Of a stretch of DNA of 64,000 nucleotides, positions 1 through 6,462 are shown in pieces. This DNA comes from Rapidithrix thailandica (GTDB lineage: Bacteria; Bacteroidota; Bacteroidia; Cytophagales; Flammeovirgaceae). The translations under genes and the position numbers were made by a program. Location: contig NZ_JBDKWZ010000025.1 of assembly GCF_039710355.1 (NCBI RefSeq), positions 1 through 64,000 of the forward strand, read 5' to 3'. Within the stretch, counting starts at the first letter, position 1, and every line of letters begins with the position of its first letter. Below the pieces are notes generated by a model. The model worked only from the letters and a program-made list of their open reading frames with translations, was not told the origin of the DNA and did not search any database.

Positions 1-1
1 G

Positions 2-142
2 GGAGACCAAGAGACTGTCGCCAGAGAGGTGAATGCTTGGCAAAATGACCGCAACAACAAAGAAAGTCGGATAAACTGGCAGTTTACCACCAAGGAATCT
101 AGAGTGAAACTAAAAAGACTTTATCCGTCATTTAATGATTAA
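2..142 (+). mobile_element. C-terminal end of an IS630-type transposase (cut by window edge)
   Basis: An open frame enters from the left edge and stops at 140-142. Its 46 residues include EVNAWQNDRNN, INWQFTTKESR and VKLKRLYPS, which resemble the conserved C-terminal tail of IS630-family DDE transposases (W-x-F-T-x-x-[DE]-x-R-x-K-L-K-x-L-Y-P). Only the last part of the protein is visible, so whether the element is intact cannot be judged. No obvious terminal inverted repeat was recognised in the 180 bases that follow. Confidence 0.7.
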
Positions 143-241
143 CATAACACTAGTGGAACAGGTATTCTCATGAATGATTTACCGTAGCATTATTTAATTC
201 TTTGGATACTTATCTGGCTTATTACTCATAGAAAAGCTCCG

Positions 242-249
242 TAACTTTG
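242..249 (+). promoter_or_regulatory. Candidate -7 element upstream of AraC gene
   Basis: TAACTTTG matches the Bacteroidota -7 consensus TAnnTTTG and lies 77 bases before the AraC start codon. No good -33 TTG was found at the usual 19-21 base spacing, so this is only a candidate. Confidence 0.35.
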
Positions 250-326
250 CTAGGAAAGTTACCTATAGATGATCAGAAAATATACCATCTCCAGTTCAAA
301 AAAGTCGAAACACCTTATCCCCCAAC

Positions 327-1118
327 ATGCGTTTTCATTTCCATATCCCTCAATCCACTTTGCGGCATGCAGTAGATTATCTGTATTTCAATCAGGCAAA
401 AAGCTTTGAAATGAAGCGTACTGCCTTGCCTGTTTTTCATCAGGAATTGGTTTTCAATTTGGGAGAGGGGTTTGAAGTTTGCGACTTCCATGAAACTTAC
501 AACACCGGAAACTATCACTCATGGTTGATGGGCTTACATACACGCCCTGTGAAAACCTCCGTCAAAGGCAAACATTTATCCATCGGGATTCTATTCAAAC
601 CTTGGGGCTTGTATCAACTTTTTGGCATCCATCCCAGTGAACTCTCCAACAATGTTTTGGACAGTCGTTTACTGTTAAACAGTTCGTTGGAAACCTTTGT
701 AAAGGAACAATACGATAATTCCTCCCCCGGTCAATTCTTGCATTTGTTAGAAGAATTTCTGGTGAAAAATTTTCCTCAACAAGCCCTCAGAACGGAAGTC
801 ATCCGGTCCATTGATGCCATTGAAGGTAGCCATCTGCAAAGAGGAAGTATCCAAAAGCTCTCCCGGGAATTGAATCTCAGCCCAAAATCGTTTATTCAAA
901 TCTTTAACAAAACCATCGGTTTAAGCCCTTTGCAATACTTACATTTGAAAAGGGTCCATACCGCCATTGGGCACCTCACCCAATGCCCGGAGAAGTCCCT
1001 GACATCATTGGCCTACGAACTCGGCTTTTACGACCAGGCTCACTTTACCAAAATGTTCAAAAATTTCTGCGGAGAAACACCCAAAGCCTTTCGTAAACGC
1101 CAATTTCAACAAGGGTAA
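327..1118 (+). CDS. AraC-family transcriptional regulator with DUF6597-like sensor domain
   Basis: This 263-residue protein has two parts. The N-terminal ~150 residues contain patterns such as VFNLGEGF, SIGILFKPWGLYQLFG and HPSELSNN, resembling the sensor region (DUF6597 type) common in Bacteroidota AraC proteins. The C-terminal ~100 residues form the double helix-turn-helix DNA-binding domain, with the second-helix signature LAYELGFYDQAHFTKMFKNF and the closing GETPKAFRKR. A DoxX gene and a RibD_C-type reductase follow on the same strand, so it may regulate them. The effector is not known. Confidence 0.85.
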   Translation: MRFHFHIPQSTLRHAVDYLYFNQAKSFEMKRTALPVFHQELVFNLGEGFEVCDFHETYNTGNYHSWLMGLHTRPVKTSVKGKHLSIGILFKPWGLYQLFGIHPSELSNNVLDSRLLLNSSLETFVKEQYDNSSPGQFLHLLEEFLVKNFPQQALRTEVIRSIDAIEGSHLQRGSIQKLSRELNLSPKSFIQIFNKTIGLSPLQYLHLKRVHTAIGHLTQCPEKSLTSLAYELGFYDQAHFTKMFKNFCGETPKAFRKRQFQQG

Positions 1119-1185
1119 ATTTTATACAATTTTAAATTTCAACACTTTCAAATCTTTGCAGCCGGAAACTAATCATTCCCTGCAA

Positions 1186-1587
1186 ATGAAAAACGTATTG
1201 AGAAAACTTGTCCCCGATACCACCGCATTGCTGTTAAGACTTCTTTTAGGTGGAATATTTGTATATCATGGAAGCAACAAATTAGTAACTTTCCAAGAAC
1301 AGCTCCCCTATTTCCCCGACCTAATAGGCATTGGCGCAAAAACTTCGTTCGTGTTGGTCATCTTTGCCGAGTTGGTTTGCGGGGCACTTGTAGCTCTTGG
1401 ACTTTTCACCCGTTTGTCAGTCATTCCTATTGTTTTCACCATGGCAATTGCCTTTTTTATCGCGCATGCCAACGATCCGTTTGCCCAAAAAGAACTGGCT
1501 TTCATCTTTCTGCTACTCTCTATAGTAGTTTTCGCATCGGGTAGCGGTAAATATTCTATAGATCAATTCATCTTCAAAAAATCATGA
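1186..1587 (+). CDS. DoxX-family small membrane protein
   Basis: A protein of about 133 residues with four hydrophobic segments. LLLRLLLGGIFVYHGSNKLVTF near the N-terminus is the DoxX-type first helix with its conserved HG, and FAELVCGALVALGLFTRL is typical of the family. I prefer the ATG at 1186 (MKNVLRK) over the in-frame TTG at 1156, because the extra ten residues are polar and unlike the family. The DoxX family is linked to redox or thiol stress, but the role here is unknown. Its stop overlaps the next start codon (ATGA at 1584), so the two are translationally coupled. Confidence 0.82.
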   Translation: MKNVLRKLVPDTTALLLRLLLGGIFVYHGSNKLVTFQEQLPYFPDLIGIGAKTSFVLVIFAELVCGALVALGLFTRLSVIPIVFTMAIAFFIAHANDPFAQKELAFIFLLLSIVVFASGSGKYSIDQFIFKKS

Positions 1588-2117
1588 GAAAAACCACTTT
1601 ATACATCGCCATGAGCCTGGATGGTTATATTGCACAGCCCAATGATGATTTACGTTTTTTGTCCATCGTACAAAAGGAAGGAGAAGACTATGGTTATGCC
1701 AAGTTTAACAGTACTGTGGACACAGTCATTATGGGGCGCAAAACGTACGATTGGGTCATGAAAAATGCTACTGAATTCCCGCACACGGATAAACAAGCCT
1801 TCATCATTACCCGTACCCCCAAAGCTGCTATCGGCAATACAAGCTTTTACTCCGGAAGTTTAAAAACGTTAGTTCTCAAACTAAAGCAAGAAAAAGGAAA
1901 AACAATTTTCATTGATGGCGGAGCGGAAGTTGCCAATTCTTTGATGAAAGAACAACTTATTGACGAACTGATCATTTCCATCATTCCGGTTTGCATAGGA
2001 GAAGGCATACGCCTCTTCAAAGACGGTCGCCCATGGACCCACTTACAACTACTGGAAAGTAGAACATTTGAAAGTGGCCTGGTGCAATTGCATTACCAAT
2101 GTATGAAAAAGGATTGA
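1584..2117 (+). CDS. Dihydrofolate reductase / RibD C-terminal domain family protein
   Basis: The 177-residue protein has the fold signature of RibD_C/YwjB-type NADPH reductases: an N-terminal beta strand LYIAMSLDGYIA, VIMGRKTYDWV, ITR, a nucleotide-binding glycine stretch IFIDGGAEVANSLM, and LIDELIISIIPVCIGEGIRLF. The length is normal for single-domain members, whose substrates are mostly unassigned. It overlaps the DoxX gene by four bases. A run of 8-base repeats begins at its stop codon, and a strong hairpin follows. Confidence 0.85.
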   Translation: MRKTTLYIAMSLDGYIAQPNDDLRFLSIVQKEGEDYGYAKFNSTVDTVIMGRKTYDWVMKNATEFPHTDKQAFIITRTPKAAIGNTSFYSGSLKTLVLKLKQEKGKTIFIDGGAEVANSLMKEQLIDELIISIIPVCIGEGIRLFKDGRPWTHLQLLESRTFESGLVQLHYQCMKKD

Positions 2118-2158
2118 AGGACTGAAGGATAGAGGGACTGGGGGATTGAAGGGTTGCA
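2111..2158. repeat. Six degenerate 8-bp tandem repeats
   Basis: The stretch reads as six consecutive octamers: GGATTGAA, GGACTGAA, GGATAGAG, GGACTGGG, GGATTGAA, GGGTTGCA. The array starts over the stop codon of the reductase and lies before a hairpin. It is purine-rich on the + strand. Confidence 0.7.
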
Positions 2159-2202
2159 GAATGGGTGGTATGATTTTACCTGTTTTGTAACTTTGGCCAT
2201 TT

Positions 2203-2234
2203 AAAGCATTCAAGCTTGTAAACTTGAATGCTTT
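2203..2234. terminator. Intrinsic terminator (12-bp perfect stem)
   Basis: AAAGCATTCAAG (2203-2214) pairs perfectly with CTTGAATGCTTT (2223-2234) around an 8-base loop. On the + strand it runs into a short T stretch. It sits between the reductase gene and the convergent truncated phosphatase, so it may serve both directions. Confidence 0.7.
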
Positions 2235-2498
2235 TTATAATTTAGCTTTTCTAGTAACTGATAAAGTTGTTCTACGTTCATGGTTGCCCATTAAAACAAT
2301 GGCATTTTTTCTTTCCCTGAAATAACGGTATAGCTCCAATGATTTATTCCCTCTATCCACAATATCCCCCAGAGAGATGATTAAATCTTCATCCCTTACC
2401 CCGATTTGTTCAAGGAGTTGTCTGAATTCATCATAACAACCGTGAATGTCTCCGATGACAATTGTTCGTCTCATCTCAGTGTTCTTTTGGCTTACCAT
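2235..2498 (-). pseudogene. Truncated serine/threonine-type metallophosphatase
   Basis: The 87-residue frame carries three metallophosphoesterase motifs in order: GDIHG, GDIVDRG and GNHE. It ends shortly after GNHERR with an unrelated short tail. Members of this family are normally about 200-250 residues and need later histidines for the di-metal centre, which are absent here. The internal ATG giving MRRTIVIGDIHG is the better start (2474). The bases beyond the stop form the terminator hairpin, so the missing part was lost, probably by an old deletion. Likely non-functional. Confidence 0.7.
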
Positions 2499-2520
2499 TT
2501 ATCCAGAAGTATCTATAAGA

Positions 2521-2548
2521 AACGGCTTGGAAAAACTTCCAAACCGTT
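2521..2548 (-). terminator. Hairpin, likely terminator of the DUF2938 gene
   Basis: AACGGCTTGGAA (2521-2532) and TTCCAAACCGTT (2537-2548) form a 12-bp stem with one G-U pair and a 4-base loop. It lies downstream of the DUF2938 gene on the minus strand, followed there by a T-rich but interrupted run. Confidence 0.5.
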
Positions 2549-2729
2549 CTTAAAGGTATACAATAGAAATTGATTTGTCTATGAAGTGATTTAAACTTAT
2601 AGTTTTTGACCGAATCGGCTCATCAAGGCACTTTTTGGAGAGAATAGCCAAAGCTATTGTTGAAAAAAGTAACACAGAGGAGGCGTTTTTGAAACATTTT
2701 TTAGCAAAAAGAAAAAGGTTAATTCACTT

Positions 2730-3233
2730 CTATATTCCTTTCACTGCTTTCCAAGCTGAGTTTAACAGAATGGCTGATAAAAACAGCCCCAAGCCAAAAA
2801 TAGTATGTGTGATCAGACTCTTTAACCGTGCAATGTTCGGATCGGGCAGATTGGAAGCGGCCACACCGACCCCTAAGCCCGGTTGCATAATGAAAAAGGG
2901 AGCTGCAACGGTAAGAATCCCAATGAGTAAAGCCGGTACAAGTGTAGGCTTTTGTAACCAACTCTCTCCAAAAACCCCCACCAACAACAAGGCAAAAGAA
3001 ATTCCGATGAAGTAATGAGCCATCCAACCGATGGTTAATTCATACATCACCGGCTCAGCCTTGGCTATACTTTCATGAAAAAACTTGCCTTTGGGGAAAT
3101 GCCCGATCCAACGTCCTACAAAACGGTAATCAAGCGATTTGATATTAAAGAGGAATTTCAGGATAATTGCCCAAAGATCCATGGTGAGGGTGGCACCAAT
3201 TCCGATAGTTATTGTTTTAATTAGTGTTTCCAT
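2730..3233 (-). CDS. DUF2938-family membrane protein
   Basis: A 167-residue protein with four likely membrane segments. It has features I associate with DUF2938: an early TMDLWA motif, VGRWIGHFPKGKF, GWMAHYFIGISFA, and PFFIMQPGLGVGVAASN. The function of the family is unknown. It is transcribed divergently from a Fur-family regulator, with a well-spaced promoter between them, so it may be controlled by that regulator. An overlapping frame on the other strand (2635-3015) shows no family features and was not kept. Confidence 0.75.
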   Translation of the reverse strand: METLIKTITIGIGATLTMDLWAIILKFLFNIKSLDYRFVGRWIGHFPKGKFFHESIAKAEPVMYELTIGWMAHYFIGISFALLLVGVFGESWLQKPTLVPALLIGILTVAAPFFIMQPGLGVGVAASNLPDPNIARLKSLITHTIFGLGLFLSAILLNSAWKAVKGI

Positions 3234-3248
3234 ATGCTGATTGATTTA

Positions 3249-3256
3249 TAGATTTG
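3249..3256 (+). promoter_or_regulatory. Candidate -7 element for the Fur-family gene
   Basis: TAGATTTG fits TAnnTTTG and lies 72 bases before the start codon. The bases 19 upstream are TTT rather than TTG. It lies close to the divergent DUF2938 promoter, so the two transcripts could overlap. Confidence 0.35.
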
Positions 3257-3278
3257 TTCATATTGCTTAATGATGAGG

Positions 3279-3309
3279 CAAAACTATCAATAATTCTTAT
3301 TAATGCAAT
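3279..3309 (-). promoter_or_regulatory. Bacteroidota-type promoter for the DUF2938 gene
   Basis: Read on the minus strand, ATTG (complement of 3306-3309) is followed after exactly 19 bases by TAGTTTTG (complement of 3279-3286). This matches the Bacteroidota -33/-7 pattern TTG-N19-TAnnTTTG. The start codon is about 45 bases downstream. Confidence 0.55.
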
Positions 3310-3328
3310 CAAGTCGCAATAATAAATT

Positions 3329-3709
3329 ATGAAAAGAAGAAACACGCAATCAAAACAGGAGATATTAAACGTACTAAAAGAATCGGGAAAAGCCTTAAGC
3401 CATGATATGATCCAGTCGGAAATTCCTTCCAAAACGGACAGGGCCACCATCTACCGCGTTCTCAACCGCTTTTGTGACGATGGAATTACTCACCGGATTG
3501 TGGGAGATGACGGAAAACAGTACTTTGCCCTTTGCTTGGATTGTTCCCAAAAAAAACACAAACACAATCACTTTCATTTCCGCTGTATAGAATGTGGGAA
3601 AGTGGAATGTTTGGAAAATGAGATTACCGTTCCTTTGCCGGAAGGATATGTTTCTCAAAGCTTCAACGGGTTAATTTCCGGTCTTTGCAAGGATTGTTCA
3701 AAGCTATAG
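3329..3709 (+). CDS. Fur-family metalloregulator (Fur/Zur type)
   Basis: This 126-residue protein has a winged-helix N-terminus (ILNVLKESGKALSHDMI, then TDRATIYRVLNRFCDDGI) and a metal-binding dimerisation half. The second half holds HKHNHFHF, the structural zinc pairs CIEC and CKDC, and a further CLDC pair. This is the layout of the Fur superfamily. Which metal it senses (iron, zinc, or peroxide via iron) cannot be read from sequence. Its nearest likely target is the divergent DUF2938 gene. It is 3 kb from the peptide cluster, so a role in regulating it is only a possibility. Confidence 0.85.
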   Translation: MKRRNTQSKQEILNVLKESGKALSHDMIQSEIPSKTDRATIYRVLNRFCDDGITHRIVGDDGKQYFALCLDCSQKKHKHNHFHFRCIECGKVECLENEITVPLPEGYVSQSFNGLISGLCKDCSKL

Positions 3710-3789
3710 AACTAAAAAAGGCTCGTACCAATGACGTTGCGGGCCCCTATCTCCTCTTTTTCTCTTACTTCCTGAGCTTACCCCGTTCC

Positions 3790-4236
3790 CTAATTATTGA
3801 ATTGACGAAGATGGTGATCGGCATGTTTATACGCTAAATACCCGACTTGTTCCGGGGTCAACTTCCCGAAAAAGGGATGTACAATACTTGGGATAGAATA
3901 GTTTTCGTATTCTCCGATCAATTCCAGCCATTTTTGTTTTGTACCGACAATGTCTCCTTCCGGCTCTTTGACGATAAAACCCCGGCTGGTCGGAACATTC
4001 TTCTTAATGGGTTGGTCGTCCCGGATAAAATCTTTCAAAGCCACTTTCCCAAACAGACGACCCAGCAATGATCGTCTGAAAGTTTTCTTTGCCAAGGCCA
4101 TTTCGTCCCAAAGGATACAATGCTTCATCATCTGGTAAAGATTCATTTTGCCCCATTGCGCCTTGTCCGTTTCGTCAAGTGCGTGAATTCTTCGAATCAA
4201 ATCCTCCCGAAGTGCTGTGTCAAATATCGTTTTCAT
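3790..4236 (-). CDS. DUF1569-family (DinB-like) protein
   Basis: A protein of 148 residues if started at the ATG at 4236 (MKTIFDTALRED). A longer in-frame start at 4338 would overlap the upstream gene out of frame and adds an unrelated segment. Features fitting DUF1569 are WGKMNLYQMMKHCILWDEMAL near the N-terminus and the C-terminal HADHHLRQF, whose histidines resemble the metal triad of DinB-like four-helix proteins. The function is unknown. It begins two bases after the stop of the VOC protein, so the two form a small operon. Confidence 0.72.
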   Translation of the reverse strand: MKTIFDTALREDLIRRIHALDETDKAQWGKMNLYQMMKHCILWDEMALAKKTFRRSLLGRLFGKVALKDFIRDDQPIKKNVPTSRGFIVKEPEGDIVGTKQKWLELIGEYENYSIPSIVHPFFGKLTPEQVGYLAYKHADHHLRQFNN

Positions 4237-4237
4237 C

Positions 4238-4648
4238 TTATTGTTTTTGTTGTAATGAAAACCAGTTTCCCGAGTCATCTTTGAAAAAAGCTTCCGTGCC
4301 GTAAAACTCTTCTTTGGGGGCTTTGATAAATTCCACACCCTTGGCTTTTAGCTCCTCGTACGTTGCATAAATATCGTGACATTGAAATACCCCGGTACCA
4401 AACGTTCCCTTCTTGATCAGTTCCTTCATCGTTTTCACCGTTTCCTCTGAAAACATGTTTCCTGCAGAAATCGGAAATAATACGATTTCAAAATCCGGCT
4501 GCTCGGGAGGGGCTACCGTAAGCCAACGGGCATCTTTCCCCATCGGAACATCGGAAATTACTTTAAAACCAAGTTTATTGGTATAAAAGTCATAGGCACT
4601 GTTTTGGTCAAGCACATAGACGGTGACATGATTCATTCTTGCTATCAT
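4238..4648 (-). CDS. VOC (glyoxalase/bleomycin-resistance fold) family protein
   Basis: A 136-residue single-domain VOC protein. It starts with the typical strand NHVTVYVLDQNSAYDFY, then NKLGFKV, and has the second-half strand pattern CHDIYATYEELKAKGVEF followed by KDDSGNWFSL. His near residue 7 and later acidic residues may form a metal site. The substrate is unknown. It is the first gene of a two-gene operon with the DUF1569 protein. Such pairs are common near AraC genes, and a short AraC gene lies just upstream on the same strand. Confidence 0.82.
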   Translation of the reverse strand: MIARMNHVTVYVLDQNSAYDFYTNKLGFKVISDVPMGKDARWLTVAPPEQPDFEIVLFPISAGNMFSEETVKTMKELIKKGTFGTGVFQCHDIYATYEELKAKGVEFIKAPKEEFYGTEAFFKDDSGNWFSLQQKQ

Positions 4649-4720
4649 GAAATTCTATTTTTAGGTTGAACGATAAGGCAAAGGTCTGAAACGGGGAAAA
4701 AAATCACTTCTCCAAAATTG

Positions 4721-5152
4721 CTATTCTTCCAGCCAACCATTTTGATAGGCAAAGCAACCGGGTACAAATTTCAAAGGCGTTTGTGAAATTTGTTTTTTGC
4801 GTTGCTGCTGTTCCCTTAAATAAGCGGAAGGAGCTTTGCCCACGATCCGTTTAAAAAGTCCGCTAAAGGAACTCAAGCTTTCAAACCCTACCAAATAACA
4901 AACTTCCGACACCGGTTTATTGGCCTGTAGCAATTCCATGGCTTTTTCAATTCGCACGGAAGTTAAATATTGGTGCGGGGTCTTTCCATAAATTTTTTTG
5001 AAAAGCCGGATGAAATGAAATTTTGAAAAATAGGCTTCGTCTGCAATATTATCCACCTCTATACTGCCCGCATAGTGCTTGTCAATAAAAAGTTTTGCCT
5101 GCACGATTCTCCGGTATAAATATACATTTTGATATTCTTCTTCTTCGGGCAT
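4721..5152 (-). CDS. Short AraC-family regulator (DNA-binding domain only)
   Basis: The 143-residue protein is almost entirely an AraC double helix-turn-helix domain: DKHYAGSIEVDNIADEAYFS, then FKKIYGKTPHQYLTSVRIEKA, then EVCYLVGFESLSSFSGLFKR and GKAPSAYLRE. A C-terminal tail of about 25 residues contains PGCFAYQNGW. There is no sensor domain. It lies upstream of and co-oriented with the VOC/DUF1569 pair, its most likely targets. It is the regulator nearest to the peptide cluster, but about 1.3 kb of non-coding DNA separates them. Confidence 0.85.
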   Translation of the reverse strand: MPEEEEYQNVYLYRRIVQAKLFIDKHYAGSIEVDNIADEAYFSKFHFIRLFKKIYGKTPHQYLTSVRIEKAMELLQANKPVSEVCYLVGFESLSSFSGLFKRIVGKAPSAYLREQQQRKKQISQTPLKFVPGCFAYQNGWLEE

Positions 5153-6462
5153 TTTTCTTTGTTGAGTATTAAAATTACGTTAGGTAAAAAAATCACTGAT
5201 TATAAGGAAAAATACAAGACATTCAGGAGTTTTAAAAGTTATTTTGCGCTAAAAGTTTTACGATAGTTTATTCCGGAATAGCACATGTTTAATATTCGTT
5301 GTGGGGCCGCTCCGCAGGAGGTGCTCCTTTTAGGGTAAAATTAAGACTTGACCTAAGTGAGATTGAATACAAAATGCATAAAAAATATTGATTGAAAATA
5401 TAAACATATCTATAATACAAATCGTCAGAAGGCCTTCAGGCATCGGCTCTACGTTCTGATTTGCCACTCTTTTCAAAGATATTTGCCTGTTTTTTCAAGA
5501 AAAAACTCCCTAAAAGAAAACGTTTATACAACTAATAATCAATCACTTACCCGCAAAAAATACAGCATATTGCAAATAGCATTTATTCATTACCATCAAA
5601 AAGGTATTTTTATTTTTTGCATTTTAAAAAGTAAGTATGTAATATTGGGTACAAACAAATTAAAAACGACCAGAAAGAACCACCTATGAATATACTTTTC
5701 CCAATCAGGGAAAGTGAATGATCGGCACCTATTTCTTAAAATCCAATGTGGTAATAAGCAAAATTTGCCTTGGGGTAAAATAAAGGCTTGAAGTGCCTAT
5801 GCTGTCATTTGGCAGGAAAACAAATTGCTGATGCCAGTTATAGTCATTTGAATTTCAAATATCTATAAGTAAAAAACCCTTCAACATTACCTAACTTACC
5901 AAGTTCAAATATGTATTCTGATACTAACAGAATAACAAAGTGGCCGGAGCTGAATAACTACAGACGAATTTCATGATGCAAAAAAGCCTTAGATAAGGTT
6001 GGTTTTTAGGTGTATTGAATCCTTGGGTTGAGAGGCCCGGATGCCAACATCCTTTCACCTTCATACCTTAGAAGTGCTCAGAAATTACCTGTGATGCATA
6101 AAGCTCGATGGGCTGGAACCCGTATAGGTAGCGTAGCAATTCACAAAAGTCATATAGACTTTACCGTTATTTGATAACATCGTGCATCAGCACATCGGTA
6201 TAGTGTAATGACGCTTTTGACTATAACACAATTTACAACTTACTTGAAAGCAATACTCATTTATCGTTTAATGCATAATTAACCACAACTAAACACTAAC
6301 AGAATACCTTACCAAATCACAGTACTGATTACAAGACATACCAGCAGTATTTCTTAATCTGCCAACAATAGGCAGCAACACAATAAAGAAAGGGTTTAAA
6401 GATGCTAACGCTTTAAATTGCTTTGACCAATAAAATAAACAACTTAAAATTACCTAAAAAGT
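5153..6462. other. Long gene-poor stretch before the NRPS cluster
   Basis: About 1.3 kb without a credible gene. Short frames at 5483-5689 and 6423-6623 show no family features and low-complexity composition. A small GC-rich patch near 5303-5328 can fold on itself. No tRNA, CRISPR or insertion-sequence end was recognised. It separates the minus-strand AraC gene from the plus-strand receptor that heads the cluster, so the cluster promoter and any leader must lie here. Confidence 0.6.
6418..6425 (+). promoter_or_regulatory. Weak candidate -7 element for the cluster's first gene
   Basis: TTGCTTTG differs from TAnnTTTG by one base and ends 37 bases before the receptor start. The -33 region shows TTT rather than TTG. 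This is the best match near the first gene, but it is weak. Confidence 0.22.

Noticed and set aside
2188..2195. TAACTTTG promoter-like word before the hairpin at 2203
   Set aside because: It matches the -7 consensus, but the next thing downstream is a terminator and a convergent pseudogene, so it has no gene to drive.
2635..3015. 126-residue frame on the + strand opposite the DUF2938 gene
   Set aside because: It runs antisense to a recognisable membrane protein with a good promoter, and its translation shows no domain features.
5332..5791. Two similar stretches (GGGTAAAATTAAGACTTGA near 5333 and GGGTAAAATAAAGGCTTGA near 5773)
   Set aside because: They need one gap and mismatches, lie 440 bases apart in AT-rich DNA, and no third copy was seen. 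Too weak to call a repeat family.
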